From assembly GCA_017454375.1 (NCBI GenBank), contig JAFTDB010000033.1:62001-126000 (forward strand): a stretch of DNA of 64,000 bases. Reading direction: 5' to 3'. The number at the start of each line of letters is the position of its first letter. The first letter of the stretch is position 1. The stretch comes from Acholeplasmatales bacterium. GTDB lineage: Bacteria; Bacillota_I; Bacilli_A; Acholeplasmatales; Anaeroplasmataceae. Below the pieces are notes generated by a model, which ran no database searches, had not been told where the DNA came from, and saw only the letters and a list, made by a program, of their open reading frames with translations. Of the stretch, positions 28,501-37,765 are shown piece by piece. Position numbers and translations under genes: made by a program.

Positions 28501-31500
28501 ATGAACAAATTTAAACGATTTTTAATAGTTACAGCGGCATTTATTGCCGCTGTGGCAACCGCAATATCGGTTGGTATTGCGACTAACAAAGCACAGGCTG
28601 CTCCTCATACTTCAACAGATACATATGTGGAATTTGATTATGAAGTATATACGCAAGCAAATTGGGATAAAAAGCAAGAATTTTTAGCTAGTTTGCTAAC
28701 ATACTTAGAGTGGTCTGATGAGTTCCAAGGATATCAAACTGAGAAGAAGCAGTCAGCTAAACCAAGCTCAATTACTGGTGTTACTATTGATTTGGCAGCA
28801 TTAGAAGCTACATATTGGGATGACGGTCTTGACGGAATTACTGATGCTGCTGGAACAATGAGTGCTAAGGCCTACTTTGGAAAAAAGTTGACTGAACTTG
28901 TTGGTACGTCAACAATTACAGTTGATTTAACTTATGTTAAAACAGGTGGTGTAGGTGCCAACACTAAATGGATGCCAAGTTCTATAGAATTTGATACAAC
29001 ATCATTAAATTATGATTTTTCTAGTTTCCAATTATCAGAAGCACCTTCAGCAGGTGATAATTTGGTATTGAGTGTTACTGCAACTTCTGATGTGGATGTT
29101 AATGCCATTCATATTAGTATTGATCAAACAAAACTAGGTGTTGCTGCTGGAACAATTGGTAACTCTGATTTTATTGATAATGGTGTAGCTGATGCTGGCG
29201 TTGACAGTTCAGATACTGCTAATATCTATAATAATGATGGTGGAGATACAAATTGCTTCACAATGGGTTGGGCTAATAAATCTACATCTAACTCTATTCC
29301 TGCTGGATCTACAATTCCTGTTGGTGCAGTAGCCTTTACAGTTGGCTCTTTACCTTCTACAGGATTTACTGTAAGTTATACACCTACAGCAAGTACTAAC
29401 TTTAGAACTGGTTCATCATCATATACTTCAAATGTTGCATCTACTCATTTTGGTGAGGATGATATAACATTTAGTGCTTCAAGTGCATTATTGTATAAGG
29501 TTCTAGATGGAGTAACATTTACAGCTACAGCGACTACAAGTCCAGTTGTTAATTTCACGTTCGTTCAAGGCTCAAATGATTCAAATACTATTGCTGGTGA
29601 TGTTGAAATTGGCTCTGATACTACAGCATTATCGATGAAAGTTAATTTTCAAACTTCAAAGGTAACAAGTGTTACAGTTGGTGGTTCTACAATTAGTGAT
29701 GGTCAAACTGTATCTGTTGGACATGCTGCTGGGACAAAGATAACAATCATTGTTACTGACAAGAATTCTCCTGCAGGAACTAAAGCATATGAATATACAG
29801 TTAAACATATATCGTCTGATACATCTTTAAGTATATCTGTTGCTGGTTCATCAGAGGGTGATTCTGCAGGTACACCAACAATTGATGCGACAAATAAGAT
29901 AACTTTCCCTGATGCTGTAAAGTTTAAAAATACAGGATATGTTATAACTGCTAATCCTACAGCTAGTGGAGCTAAAGTTTATAAAGGTAATGCTTCTTCA
30001 ACAACATTACTAACTAGTTCAAATAATACTATCAACTTCACTGATAATAGTTATCTAGCTGTTACTCATAGTACACAACAAATAACAGTAGAAGCACCAT
30101 CAGGTGTAAAGACTACTTATACATTAGTTGTTAAGAGAGCACAAGCATCTACTGATACATCATTATCAGCTTTAGATATAACTGTTAATGGTAGTGGTGG
30201 AACTAAGATTAACAGTGGTGCTACTGATACATTAACTAGTGGTACAAGCGGAAGTAAGCTTGTTTACCTTACAACAAATTCAATCTTTGTATCTGCTACA
30301 CCAACTGATACAACAAATGCAAAGATTTATTTTGATAGCTCATCAACTTCAGCAACATATAAATCTTATAGTAGTTGGACAAGTGCTGGTACAGTAACTA
30401 TTAATTTTGAAGTAAGAAGTGAAGCTTATGCTAAAGATACTTCACAAAAGGCTACACACTCTATTACTGTATATAGAGAAATTGCATCTTCAGCTTCATC
30501 ATTCTCATATACTTTAAAGAATTCTAGTGGTATTGCTACAGAAACTCCTGTTAATTCGACTCCAAGTACAGATAAGTATAAGGTTGATGCAACAAACTTT
30601 AATGATAACAAGTTCCAAATTATAGTAACTGGTTATGATAAAGATAAATCTAAAGTGTATGTACATAATAATAGTTCTGTTGGTACATTTGTATCACCTA
30701 ATGGTACAGATATCACAGCAACTGGTGTGTATACATTAGGTGCTATTGGTACAGATATTTATGTAACATGTTTTGCTGAGGATAATAGTAGTAAGACAAC
30801 TAAGTTAATTCAAACTGAAATTAAATCTACTGACTCATCACTTACAAATGTTCAATTAAGTTGGTCTGGCCCTGCAGGAAACAATTCAGAAACAATTGCT
30901 GAATCTGCATTTACTGCTACTGGTGTTGCTAACGAAAAGGTTGCAACAATGACTAAGACTATTCCTTATTCACATAGTGGAAGTAAGGTTGGTACAGTTA
31001 CTGTAATTGCTAATGGTCATGCTACTGGTCAAACAATTACATATGATGGTACTACAAGCCAAACAGTTAGTATTACTGATAATGGCACAAATGCTGTTTC
31101 TCAAGTAGTAGTAATTAAAGTAGTGTCAAAAGATGATTCTACTGCATTTACAGAATATAAATTAACTATTAATCGTGCTGCTCCTCAAACAGATGTTAGA
31201 TTAAAAGAATTAAAATTTGAGGATCAAAGTGGTAATTCACTTGGAACATGGAATCAAACTACACAAACATTCACACCAGGTACAACTGCAGATTTAGAAA
31301 GAACTGTAGCTTCTATTACATGTACAGCCGAATTCATTAATGATAATGTATCATTATATGATGGTGCTACTACAGCATTCTCAAATACAGCTACACGTAC
31401 TTATACAAGACAACAAACATTTACTAATACTACAGCTGTTGGCTCAATTACATTTAATTTAATAGCAAAAGATGAAGCAGGTAATCCACATAACATTTTA

Positions 31501-34500
31501 GTTGCTACATTCACTAGAAAAGCAGCTAACGATGATATTTCATTAAATCCTACAACATCATATTTAGAGTATTTAGATAATGATGGTAATCCACATACAA
31601 TTGCACTTGATACAACTTCATTTACAATTGACTCTACATATACTAACTATACAATGAAGAGTGGAATTACTATTCCTTATGGTGTAACTTCAGTTACAAG
31701 CCTATTGTATCCAAATGCAACTACTGGTGCTAAGCCTACAAAACTTAACTTTACAAGTAGTTCTACAGCATATGCATCTGTAGTAGATGAAACTGGTGTT
31801 GCACATCCAAATCCTGTTACTAAGTCAGTAATTGCATCATCACCTACATTCCATGTATTTGCTTATACAGAATTAAGAAATAATGTACAAGTAAATATTA
31901 AGGTTAATATTGCTGCAGCAAAGAATGATAATGCCTTTACTTGGGATTTAATCAACAATTCAGGTGTTGCTGAAACTAAACCTACACCTACAGGTTCTGA
32001 ATATAATTTCAATAACCTAGAAGAAACAGATTATCCTACTAATAAATTCACATTAAATATCGCATTAGTTAACCCAGCAAATGGTGGTACTATTTATGTA
32101 ACTACTGACGATAGTAATGATGCTAAGATTAAGGGCGTTTCTGATGCTAATAAGTATGATCCAACTAAGACATATGATATTGGCGTTGGTAAGGTATATT
32201 ACATTGTATGTTATGCTGAAAACAACACAACAAATAAAGTAACTGTTAAAGCTACATTCAAGGGACAAAACAATAATAAGATGAAGAATGTGCTTGTATG
32301 GGATGAAACTGGTTCAACACCTGTTGCAATTCCATTCACATTCAACCCAGCTACACCTACTCAAGCAGATATTATTGTTCCATTCTCAGTTAAGAAGGTT
32401 AGATTAGAGGCTGTTCCTGATGCTTCAACTGCAACTGTTGTAAATTCAACAATGGAACAAGCATTCCCATTAACAAATACTGGTACACCTACAAGTACAC
32501 CTGCTGGATCTCCAAATGTTAAGAAGATTCAGCTTCAAAGTGAGACTAAGGTTGCTGGTACTGAATATACATTCAATATTTATCGTGAAGATGCAGTTCA
32601 TGATCAATACATGGAAACTGCAACAATTAACTCAACTATTAATCTATATTCACCTAATAATACAAATGTATATGACACATATACTAAGCTTGATAATGTA
32701 ATTAATGTACGTTTACCAAGAGCTGCATCAAATACTGCAGTATTAGACTTCACTGTTTCTCAAAAGGCTAAGACATTCAATGTTATTGGTGCAACTAATA
32801 ATGGTTCAAATTATTCAGTTACATTAACAAATGGTGGTGTTGCAACTGTTAAGGTTCAAGTACAATCTGAATACAATGCTTCAGAATCACCATCAAGCTA
32901 TAATGAATATACAATTAATATCTATAAGGCTGATGATAGCGTAACAATTGGATCATTCGCTTTATATGATCAAAATGGAAATGAAGCAGAAGAACCAACT
33001 GCAACTGGTACAAAAGTAATTTATACTTATAGTTCTACAGATTCATATCCTAAGACAATTACTGTTCCATATTCTCAAACTCATGGAGAAATGAGACTTA
33101 CATTGCCTACAGGCTCTTATGTTCAACATTCAGGTGATGGTGTTCTTAAGCAATTAACTGCAGGTTCAACTACACCTATTACTGTAACTGTTGAATCTGA
33201 ATTCCATAAGCTATGCGCTGATGCTCCAGTTACTCAACAAGTAGATTACATCTTCAACATTAAGAGAACTGAAGGTAAAGATATCAATACATTAAAAGAA
33301 ATCACTATAACAATTCCTGATGGTAATGGTACTGGTGTGGCTAAGACTCAAACTTGGAAACCAGATATCGATGGTGATGGTACTGATGATGTAGCATCAA
33401 CTACATTCCAAATCTCTGATGTTGATGGTAATGCTAATATAGCAACTATTTCATATGTGAAAGCAGATGACACTGAGAAGGTAACTGGTGATGTTGGTAC
33501 AAAGGTATTAACTTTAAGTCCAGATCCAACAGTAAATGCATCTCATACTTATCATATAGTTGTTACATCGGAAAAAGGTACTGAACACACTTATGATATT
33601 ATCGTATCTAAGCAAGTAATTACATTAAGCAGCGAAGCTAAATTAGCTAATGTCGTTGTTACTGCAAGTGATGGTAAGACTTATTTATCATCTACTTTAC
33701 CTAGCAATACATTCATGCCATTGAATGAGACATATTCAGTATTATTACCAGCTACATCAACAAGTTATTCAGTAGTATTTACAAAGATTGATGCTAATAC
33801 TAAAGTTTATGCTGATCTAACTAGATTAACTGAAATAACTGGTAACTCTGTTACAGATACTATAAGTGCTGGTAATGGTACTATTGTATATTTATCTACA
33901 ACTTCACAAGATGGTCAAAACCATATGAATTATGTTGTTACAATCAATGTTGAACAATTGGATCCAAATAGATTCTTAGATGACTTAAGAGTTGATGGTT
34001 CAACTGTTGCTGGTTTTGATAAAGATAAGAAAGATTACGAAGTTAATGTTGTTAACACTGTTGAACATGTAACAATAGAAGCATTTGCTCAATCTACTAA
34101 TGCAACTATTACATATCAAGATGCATCAGGTAATGTTATAACAGATCCTACTACAGCTCCTGGTGTAGAATTAGTAGAAGGCGATAACAAGTTCGATGTA
34201 ATTTGTAAGGCTCAAAGTGGTGCTTCTTATGTATATAAGCTAAATATCGTTAGAGACCATAAGAGTACAATGACATCAGTTGTAATCCATACTGGTGATC
34301 CAACTAATCCAATTGCTGAATATACTCCTGGTACAAATACACTAGATCCAACTGATCCAGCATCTCCAGGTGTTGTTGATTACACAGTTAAGGAAATCAC
34401 AGTTTCTGGTATTCCTACAGGTGGTAATGATGTTAAGGTAGAAGTAGTTGTAACTGATCCAGAAGGAAATAAGACAACTAAGACACTTCCACAAGATGGT

Positions 34501-37500
34501 ACTGATGTAAAGATTCCTATCGAACCTGGTACATCATCTGTTAATATCGTTGTTACTCCAGAAAGTGGTACACCTACATCTTATCCAGTAAATATTACTC
34601 GTAAGCCTGGTTCACAAGAAAATTACATTTTAACTTATGAACATGCAGGTACAGATATCACTCCTGATTTATCTAAGACTAAATTCACTTATGATTATAT
34701 AGTTCCTAGAAATACAGCTACATTCAATCCAACATTAACAGTTTCTGATAATGCTACATATGAATTACCAGCACAAAAGGCTATGCATGTTGGCTTAAAT
34801 TCATTCGATGTAGTTGTTAAGGCACAAACTGGTGACCCACAAACATATACATTCAATGTTTATGCAGCTGAAACTGAAAAAGATGTATTATCAGTTTACG
34901 GTAAGGAAACTGATGCAGCATCTGCTGAAATCGTTGATATAGATGGTACTACAAAGATTGCCTTCCCTGGTGATGGTAATACATCAACTATCAATGTTGA
35001 TAACTCAGTTTCTCAAGTCTTCTTAGAAATTAATCCTAAGGGTTCATATGCTAAGGTTAAGGTTGATGGAGTTGATTTCGTTAATAGTCTTAAGCCTGTA
35101 ACTGAAGGTACTAATACATTCAATGTAGAAGTAATTAGTGAATATGCTACATACAATCCATCTGCAGCTGATACTAAGACAACATTCAAGATTGTTGTAA
35201 TTAGAGGCGAAAAGGATAAAGAAAAGAGACTAGATTCATTAGTAATTTCTTGGGCTGGTGGAGATCCAGTTATTTGGGATGCTACACAAGATGATGCTGA
35301 TAATACTGATACTGATGTAACTCACATAATTAATGTTGAAAATGTTGGTAGTGCTACATCTGTTAATATTGCAGCGACTCAAACTAAGTCTGGTGGCGCT
35401 ACATTATCAACAATGAGTGGTACTGGTGTTAAGTCACTTACTACATCTGCAGCTGATTATTCAATCAATACACAAGTAATCGTTACATCTCAATTTGGTA
35501 AGAAGAACATTTATGATATTACAATCACTCGTGGTCCTGCCAATGCAAATGATGATAATGAAATCATTGATATCCTAGTAACTGATGCTGATGGTAATAC
35601 ATATATTGGTGAAGGTAAGTTTGATCCTGAAACACAAGAATATAATGTTAATATTCCTTATACAAAGACTAACCAATCATATACAATTTCAGTTAAGACT
35701 AACGAAGGTTCTCCTGCAATCGTAACTGGCGCTGGACAAACTCAAATCGTTCATCCTAACTATTCTAAGACTCATGATGTATATGCTACATCTAAGAGTG
35801 GCCAAAAGGGTACAGTATATAAGGTTAATGTAACTGCTGAATCTCCATCTAATGAAAATAGATTAGCTTCATTAACAGTTGATGGTGTAATGGTTCCTGG
35901 ATTTGAAGAAGATAAATTAAATTATATTATCTCAGCTGTTCAACCATACACTAAGACATCTGTTAAGATTGGTGCTACTGCTAAAGATCCACTTGCAACA
36001 ATTACTGGTGCACTTGGTGATCAAATATTAGAAGTAGGACCTAACCTATATCAAGTTAACGTAACTGCTCAAGATGGTACACCAAAGAACTATACAATCA
36101 CTATTACTAGAGATTCTGAAGCTCCAGTTCTAGCTAATATCGATACTGATACTAACCTAGTAATTAAGACTCCAGAAGGAGTAGAAACACAATTTGCTGG
36201 TAAGGTTTATGAATACTTATTCGCATCTGTAGCTTCAGATGTTAGTGAAATTACATTAAAGGCTTTAACTACATCTGCTGATCATACAGTTACATGTAGT
36301 CCTTCTAAGAGCTCATTAACACCTTCTGTTAAGGATAGCGGTAAAGAATATGGATTCCGTGTAAGCCTACCTAATACAGGCGATACATTAAATGAATTCA
36401 TCTTAACTGTTACTGATACAAATGCTAAATCTACTAAGTATACAGTAAGAATTAGACGTATGGATGAGACTGCTAAGTCTACTGAATTAACATTATTAAC
36501 ATTCAAAGAGCATGAAACTGGCGAATATACAAAGGATATTCTTGATAATAAGATTGGTAATAACCTAGACTTAAAACAAGATGTATATGATGGTTTATTA
36601 ACTCAATATGTTGATAATAAGGTTAGAAATCTAGATGTTAATTATGATGTATTAGTTGGTAAGACTACATATCATGATGGTACAACAGTAGATGTATATA
36701 ACAATACAGACTTAAAGGTTGGCGATAACTACGTTGTTGTTAAGGTAACTTCACCTAACGGAGAAGTAACTAGAACAATTCTTGCTCACGTTGTACGTGC
36801 TGAAAATGAATTTGATGCAGTTATCGATGAAATTCCTACATTCAAGAGTGATTTCGCTGACAGCGACATTAAGGCTAAGTATACAGTTCCTGCTGATGTT
36901 ACATCTTTAACTTACTCAGTAACTAACCATGATAAGACTGATACTGCTCAACCTACAGTTAAGTTCACAAATGCTGACAATCTACAAGTTGGTGAAAACA
37001 AGGTTAACCTAGTTATCACTGCTGCAGATGGTACAACAGAAATGCATGAATTTATCGTTGTTCGTGAAGCTAGTGATTTAAGTATTAAGATTAATGAAAT
37101 CTCTGAATTCAATACAGATTATGCTAACGATGATGTAAAACAAACTTATAAGGTTCCTTCAACAGTAGGTAAGCTATCAATTGAAGTAACTGATCCTGAT
37201 ACTAAGGAAAAGTTATCATTCATTGCTAAGAATGCTGAAAATCTACAAGTTGGTGAAAACCAAGTTACATTAGTAGCTACTAAGTCTGATGGTACTACTG
37301 AAGAATTATCAGTAACTGTTGTTCGTGAAAAGATTAAATATGAAGTTGATAAGACTGCATATTCATATGATGTAACTGAACAATCTGGTAAGTACTCAGT
37401 TAAGCTAGATACAGCTAAGCCAACTGAAGTAACTGATTGGAAGAAGTATATTAAGTTTGATGCTGATCAAAAGTTAAATGTAGAATTATTATCAGATGTT

Positions 37501-37746
37501 GATGAAAATACTACAGAAGTATTATTAAAGGTATCTTCTGAAGATGGTGTTGACTCTGAAATCGTTACTCTTAACCTAGATAGAACTTATCCAAAGCAAA
37601 CTAATAATGCATTTGATTTCACAGATTCATCTAACTTATTAATGTGGATTATTCTACTTATCGCTATTGTCCTATTAGTAATTATCCTAATCAGTGTTAA
37701 TAGAGATAAATATGGTAGAGTTAATAAGAATCGTAAAAAAGAGTAA
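28501..37746 (+). CDS. membrane-anchored surface protein: cohesin-like domain, cadherin-like beta-sandwich repeats, C-terminal TM
   Basis: The protein has 3081 residues from ATG 28501, which has a GGAGG ribosome binding site; a TTG at 28486 in the same frame is not the start. It begins with a clear signal peptide (MNKFKRFLIVTAAFIAAVATA..., cleavage near AQA-AP). Residues ~180-325 form a cohesin-like beta-sandwich. From ~330 to ~2700 many cadherin-like beta-sandwich repeats follow, each ending in Y.l.v.R-type strands (YTLVVKRA, YKLNIVRD, YTITITRD). Two close tandem repeats sharing LQVGEN lie at 36820-37340. A single TM (about 3048-3067) and a basic tail RDKYGRVNKNRKKE anchor it, with the bulk outside the cell. 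It starts 27 bases after the giant gene, so both are in one transcript. It probably acts as the anchor or scaffold for the giant protein. No LPXTG or enzyme motif is seen. Confidence 0.85.
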   Translation: MNKFKRFLIVTAAFIAAVATAISVGIATNKAQAAPHTSTDTYVEFDYEVYTQANWDKKQEFLASLLTYLEWSDEFQGYQTEKKQSAKPSSITGVTIDLAALEATYWDDGLDGITDAAGTMSAKAYFGKKLTELVGTSTITVDLTYVKTGGVGANTKWMPSSIEFDTTSLNYDFSSFQLSEAPSAGDNLVLSVTATSDVDVNAIHISIDQTKLGVAAGTIGNSDFIDNGVADAGVDSSDTANIYNNDGGDTNCFTMGWANKSTSNSIPAGSTIPVGAVAFTVGSLPSTGFTVSYTPTASTNFRTGSSSYTSNVASTHFGEDDITFSASSALLYKVLDGVTFTATATTSPVVNFTFVQGSNDSNTIAGDVEIGSDTTALSMKVNFQTSKVTSVTVGGSTISDGQTVSVGHAAGTKITIIVTDKNSPAGTKAYEYTVKHISSDTSLSISVAGSSEGDSAGTPTIDATNKITFPDAVKFKNTGYVITANPTASGAKVYKGNASSTTLLTSSNNTINFTDNSYLAVTHSTQQITVEAPSGVKTTYTLVVKRAQASTDTSLSALDITVNGSGGTKINSGATDTLTSGTSGSKLVYLTTNSIFVSATPTDTTNAKIYFDSSSTSATYKSYSSWTSAGTVTINFEVRSEAYAKDTSQKATHSITVYREIASSASSFSYTLKNSSGIATETPVNSTPSTDKYKVDATNFNDNKFQIIVTGYDKDKSKVYVHNNSSVGTFVSPNGTDITATGVYTLGAIGTDIYVTCFAEDNSSKTTKLIQTEIKSTDSSLTNVQLSWSGPAGNNSETIAESAFTATGVANEKVATMTKTIPYSHSGSKVGTVTVIANGHATGQTITYDGTTSQTVSITDNGTNAVSQVVVIKVVSKDDSTAFTEYKLTINRAAPQTDVRLKELKFEDQSGNSLGTWNQTTQTFTPGTTADLERTVASITCTAEFINDNVSLYDGATTAFSNTATRTYTRQQTFTNTTAVGSITFNLIAKDEAGNPHNILVATFTRKAANDDISLNPTTSYLEYLDNDGNPHTIALDTTSFTIDSTYTNYTMKSGITIPYGVTSVTSLLYPNATTGAKPTKLNFTSSSTAYASVVDETGVAHPNPVTKSVIASSPTFHVFAYTELRNNVQVNIKVNIAAAKNDNAFTWDLINNSGVAETKPTPTGSEYNFNNLEETDYPTNKFTLNIALVNPANGGTIYVTTDDSNDAKIKGVSDANKYDPTKTYDIGVGKVYYIVCYAENNTTNKVTVKATFKGQNNNKMKNVLVWDETGSTPVAIPFTFNPATPTQADIIVPFSVKKVRLEAVPDASTATVVNSTMEQAFPLTNTGTPTSTPAGSPNVKKIQLQSETKVAGTEYTFNIYREDAVHDQYMETATINSTINLYSPNNTNVYDTYTKLDNVINVRLPRAASNTAVLDFTVSQKAKTFNVIGATNNGSNYSVTLTNGGVATVKVQVQSEYNASESPSSYNEYTINIYKADDSVTIGSFALYDQNGNEAEEPTATGTKVIYTYSSTDSYPKTITVPYSQTHGEMRLTLPTGSYVQHSGDGVLKQLTAGSTTPITVTVESEFHKLCADAPVTQQVDYIFNIKRTEGKDINTLKEITITIPDGNGTGVAKTQTWKPDIDGDGTDDVASTTFQISDVDGNANIATISYVKADDTEKVTGDVGTKVLTLSPDPTVNASHTYHIVVTSEKGTEHTYDIIVSKQVITLSSEAKLANVVVTASDGKTYLSSTLPSNTFMPLNETYSVLLPATSTSYSVVFTKIDANTKVYADLTRLTEITGNSVTDTISAGNGTIVYLSTTSQDGQNHMNYVVTINVEQLDPNRFLDDLRVDGSTVAGFDKDKKDYEVNVVNTVEHVTIEAFAQSTNATITYQDASGNVITDPTTAPGVELVEGDNKFDVICKAQSGASYVYKLNIVRDHKSTMTSVVIHTGDPTNPIAEYTPGTNTLDPTDPASPGVVDYTVKEITVSGIPTGGNDVKVEVVVTDPEGNKTTKTLPQDGTDVKIPIEPGTSSVNIVVTPESGTPTSYPVNITRKPGSQENYILTYEHAGTDITPDLSKTKFTYDYIVPRNTATFNPTLTVSDNATYELPAQKAMHVGLNSFDVVVKAQTGDPQTYTFNVYAAETEKDVLSVYGKETDAASAEIVDIDGTTKIAFPGDGNTSTINVDNSVSQVFLEINPKGSYAKVKVDGVDFVNSLKPVTEGTNTFNVEVISEYATYNPSAADTKTTFKIVVIRGEKDKEKRLDSLVISWAGGDPVIWDATQDDADNTDTDVTHIINVENVGSATSVNIAATQTKSGGATLSTMSGTGVKSLTTSAADYSINTQVIVTSQFGKKNIYDITITRGPANANDDNEIIDILVTDADGNTYIGEGKFDPETQEYNVNIPYTKTNQSYTISVKTNEGSPAIVTGAGQTQIVHPNYSKTHDVYATSKSGQKGTVYKVNVTAESPSNENRLASLTVDGVMVPGFEEDKLNYIISAVQPYTKTSVKIGATAKDPLATITGALGDQILEVGPNLYQVNVTAQDGTPKNYTITITRDSEAPVLANIDTDTNLVIKTPEGVETQFAGKVYEYLFASVASDVSEITLKALTTSADHTVTCSPSKSSLTPSVKDSGKEYGFRVSLPNTGDTLNEFILTVTDTNAKSTKYTVRIRRMDETAKSTELTLLTFKEHETGEYTKDILDNKIGNNLDLKQDVYDGLLTQYVDNKVRNLDVNYDVLVGKTTYHDGTTVDVYNNTDLKVGDNYVVVKVTSPNGEVTRTILAHVVRAENEFDAVIDEIPTFKSDFADSDIKAKYTVPADVTSLTYSVTNHDKTDTAQPTVKFTNADNLQVGENKVNLVITAADGTTEMHEFIVVREASDLSIKINEISEFNTDYANDDVKQTYKVPSTVGKLSIEVTDPDTKEKLSFIAKNAENLQVGENQVTLVATKSDGTTEELSVTVVREKIKYEVDKTAYSYDVTEQSGKYSVKLDTAKPTEVTDWKKYIKFDADQKLNVELLSDVDENTTEVLLKVSSEDGVDSEIVTLNLDRTYPKQTNNAFDFTDSSNLLMWIILLIAIVLLVIILISVNRDKYGRVNKNRKKE
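29041..29480 (+). other. cohesin-like domain in the anchor protein
   Basis: The order APSAGDNLVLSVTAT / VNAIHISIDQTKLGVAAGTI / CFTMGWANKST / IPVGAVAFTVG / TGFTVSYTPT follows the cohesin fold: an 'aGd.v.v.v' strand, an 'f.l.yD...L.v..' strand pair, a middle 'f....a.' strand, and a 'G.l..itF.V' strand. Identity is low, so this rests on pattern and on the dockerin-like partner next door. Confidence 0.45.
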
Positions 37747-37765
37747 TAGATAGGAAGTAAATAAT

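Noticed and set aside
11000..37746. CRISPR array or DNA-level tandem repeats in the repeat-rich genes
   Set aside because: The repetition is at protein level with diverged codons. No identical short repeats with constant spacing were seen anywhere in the window.
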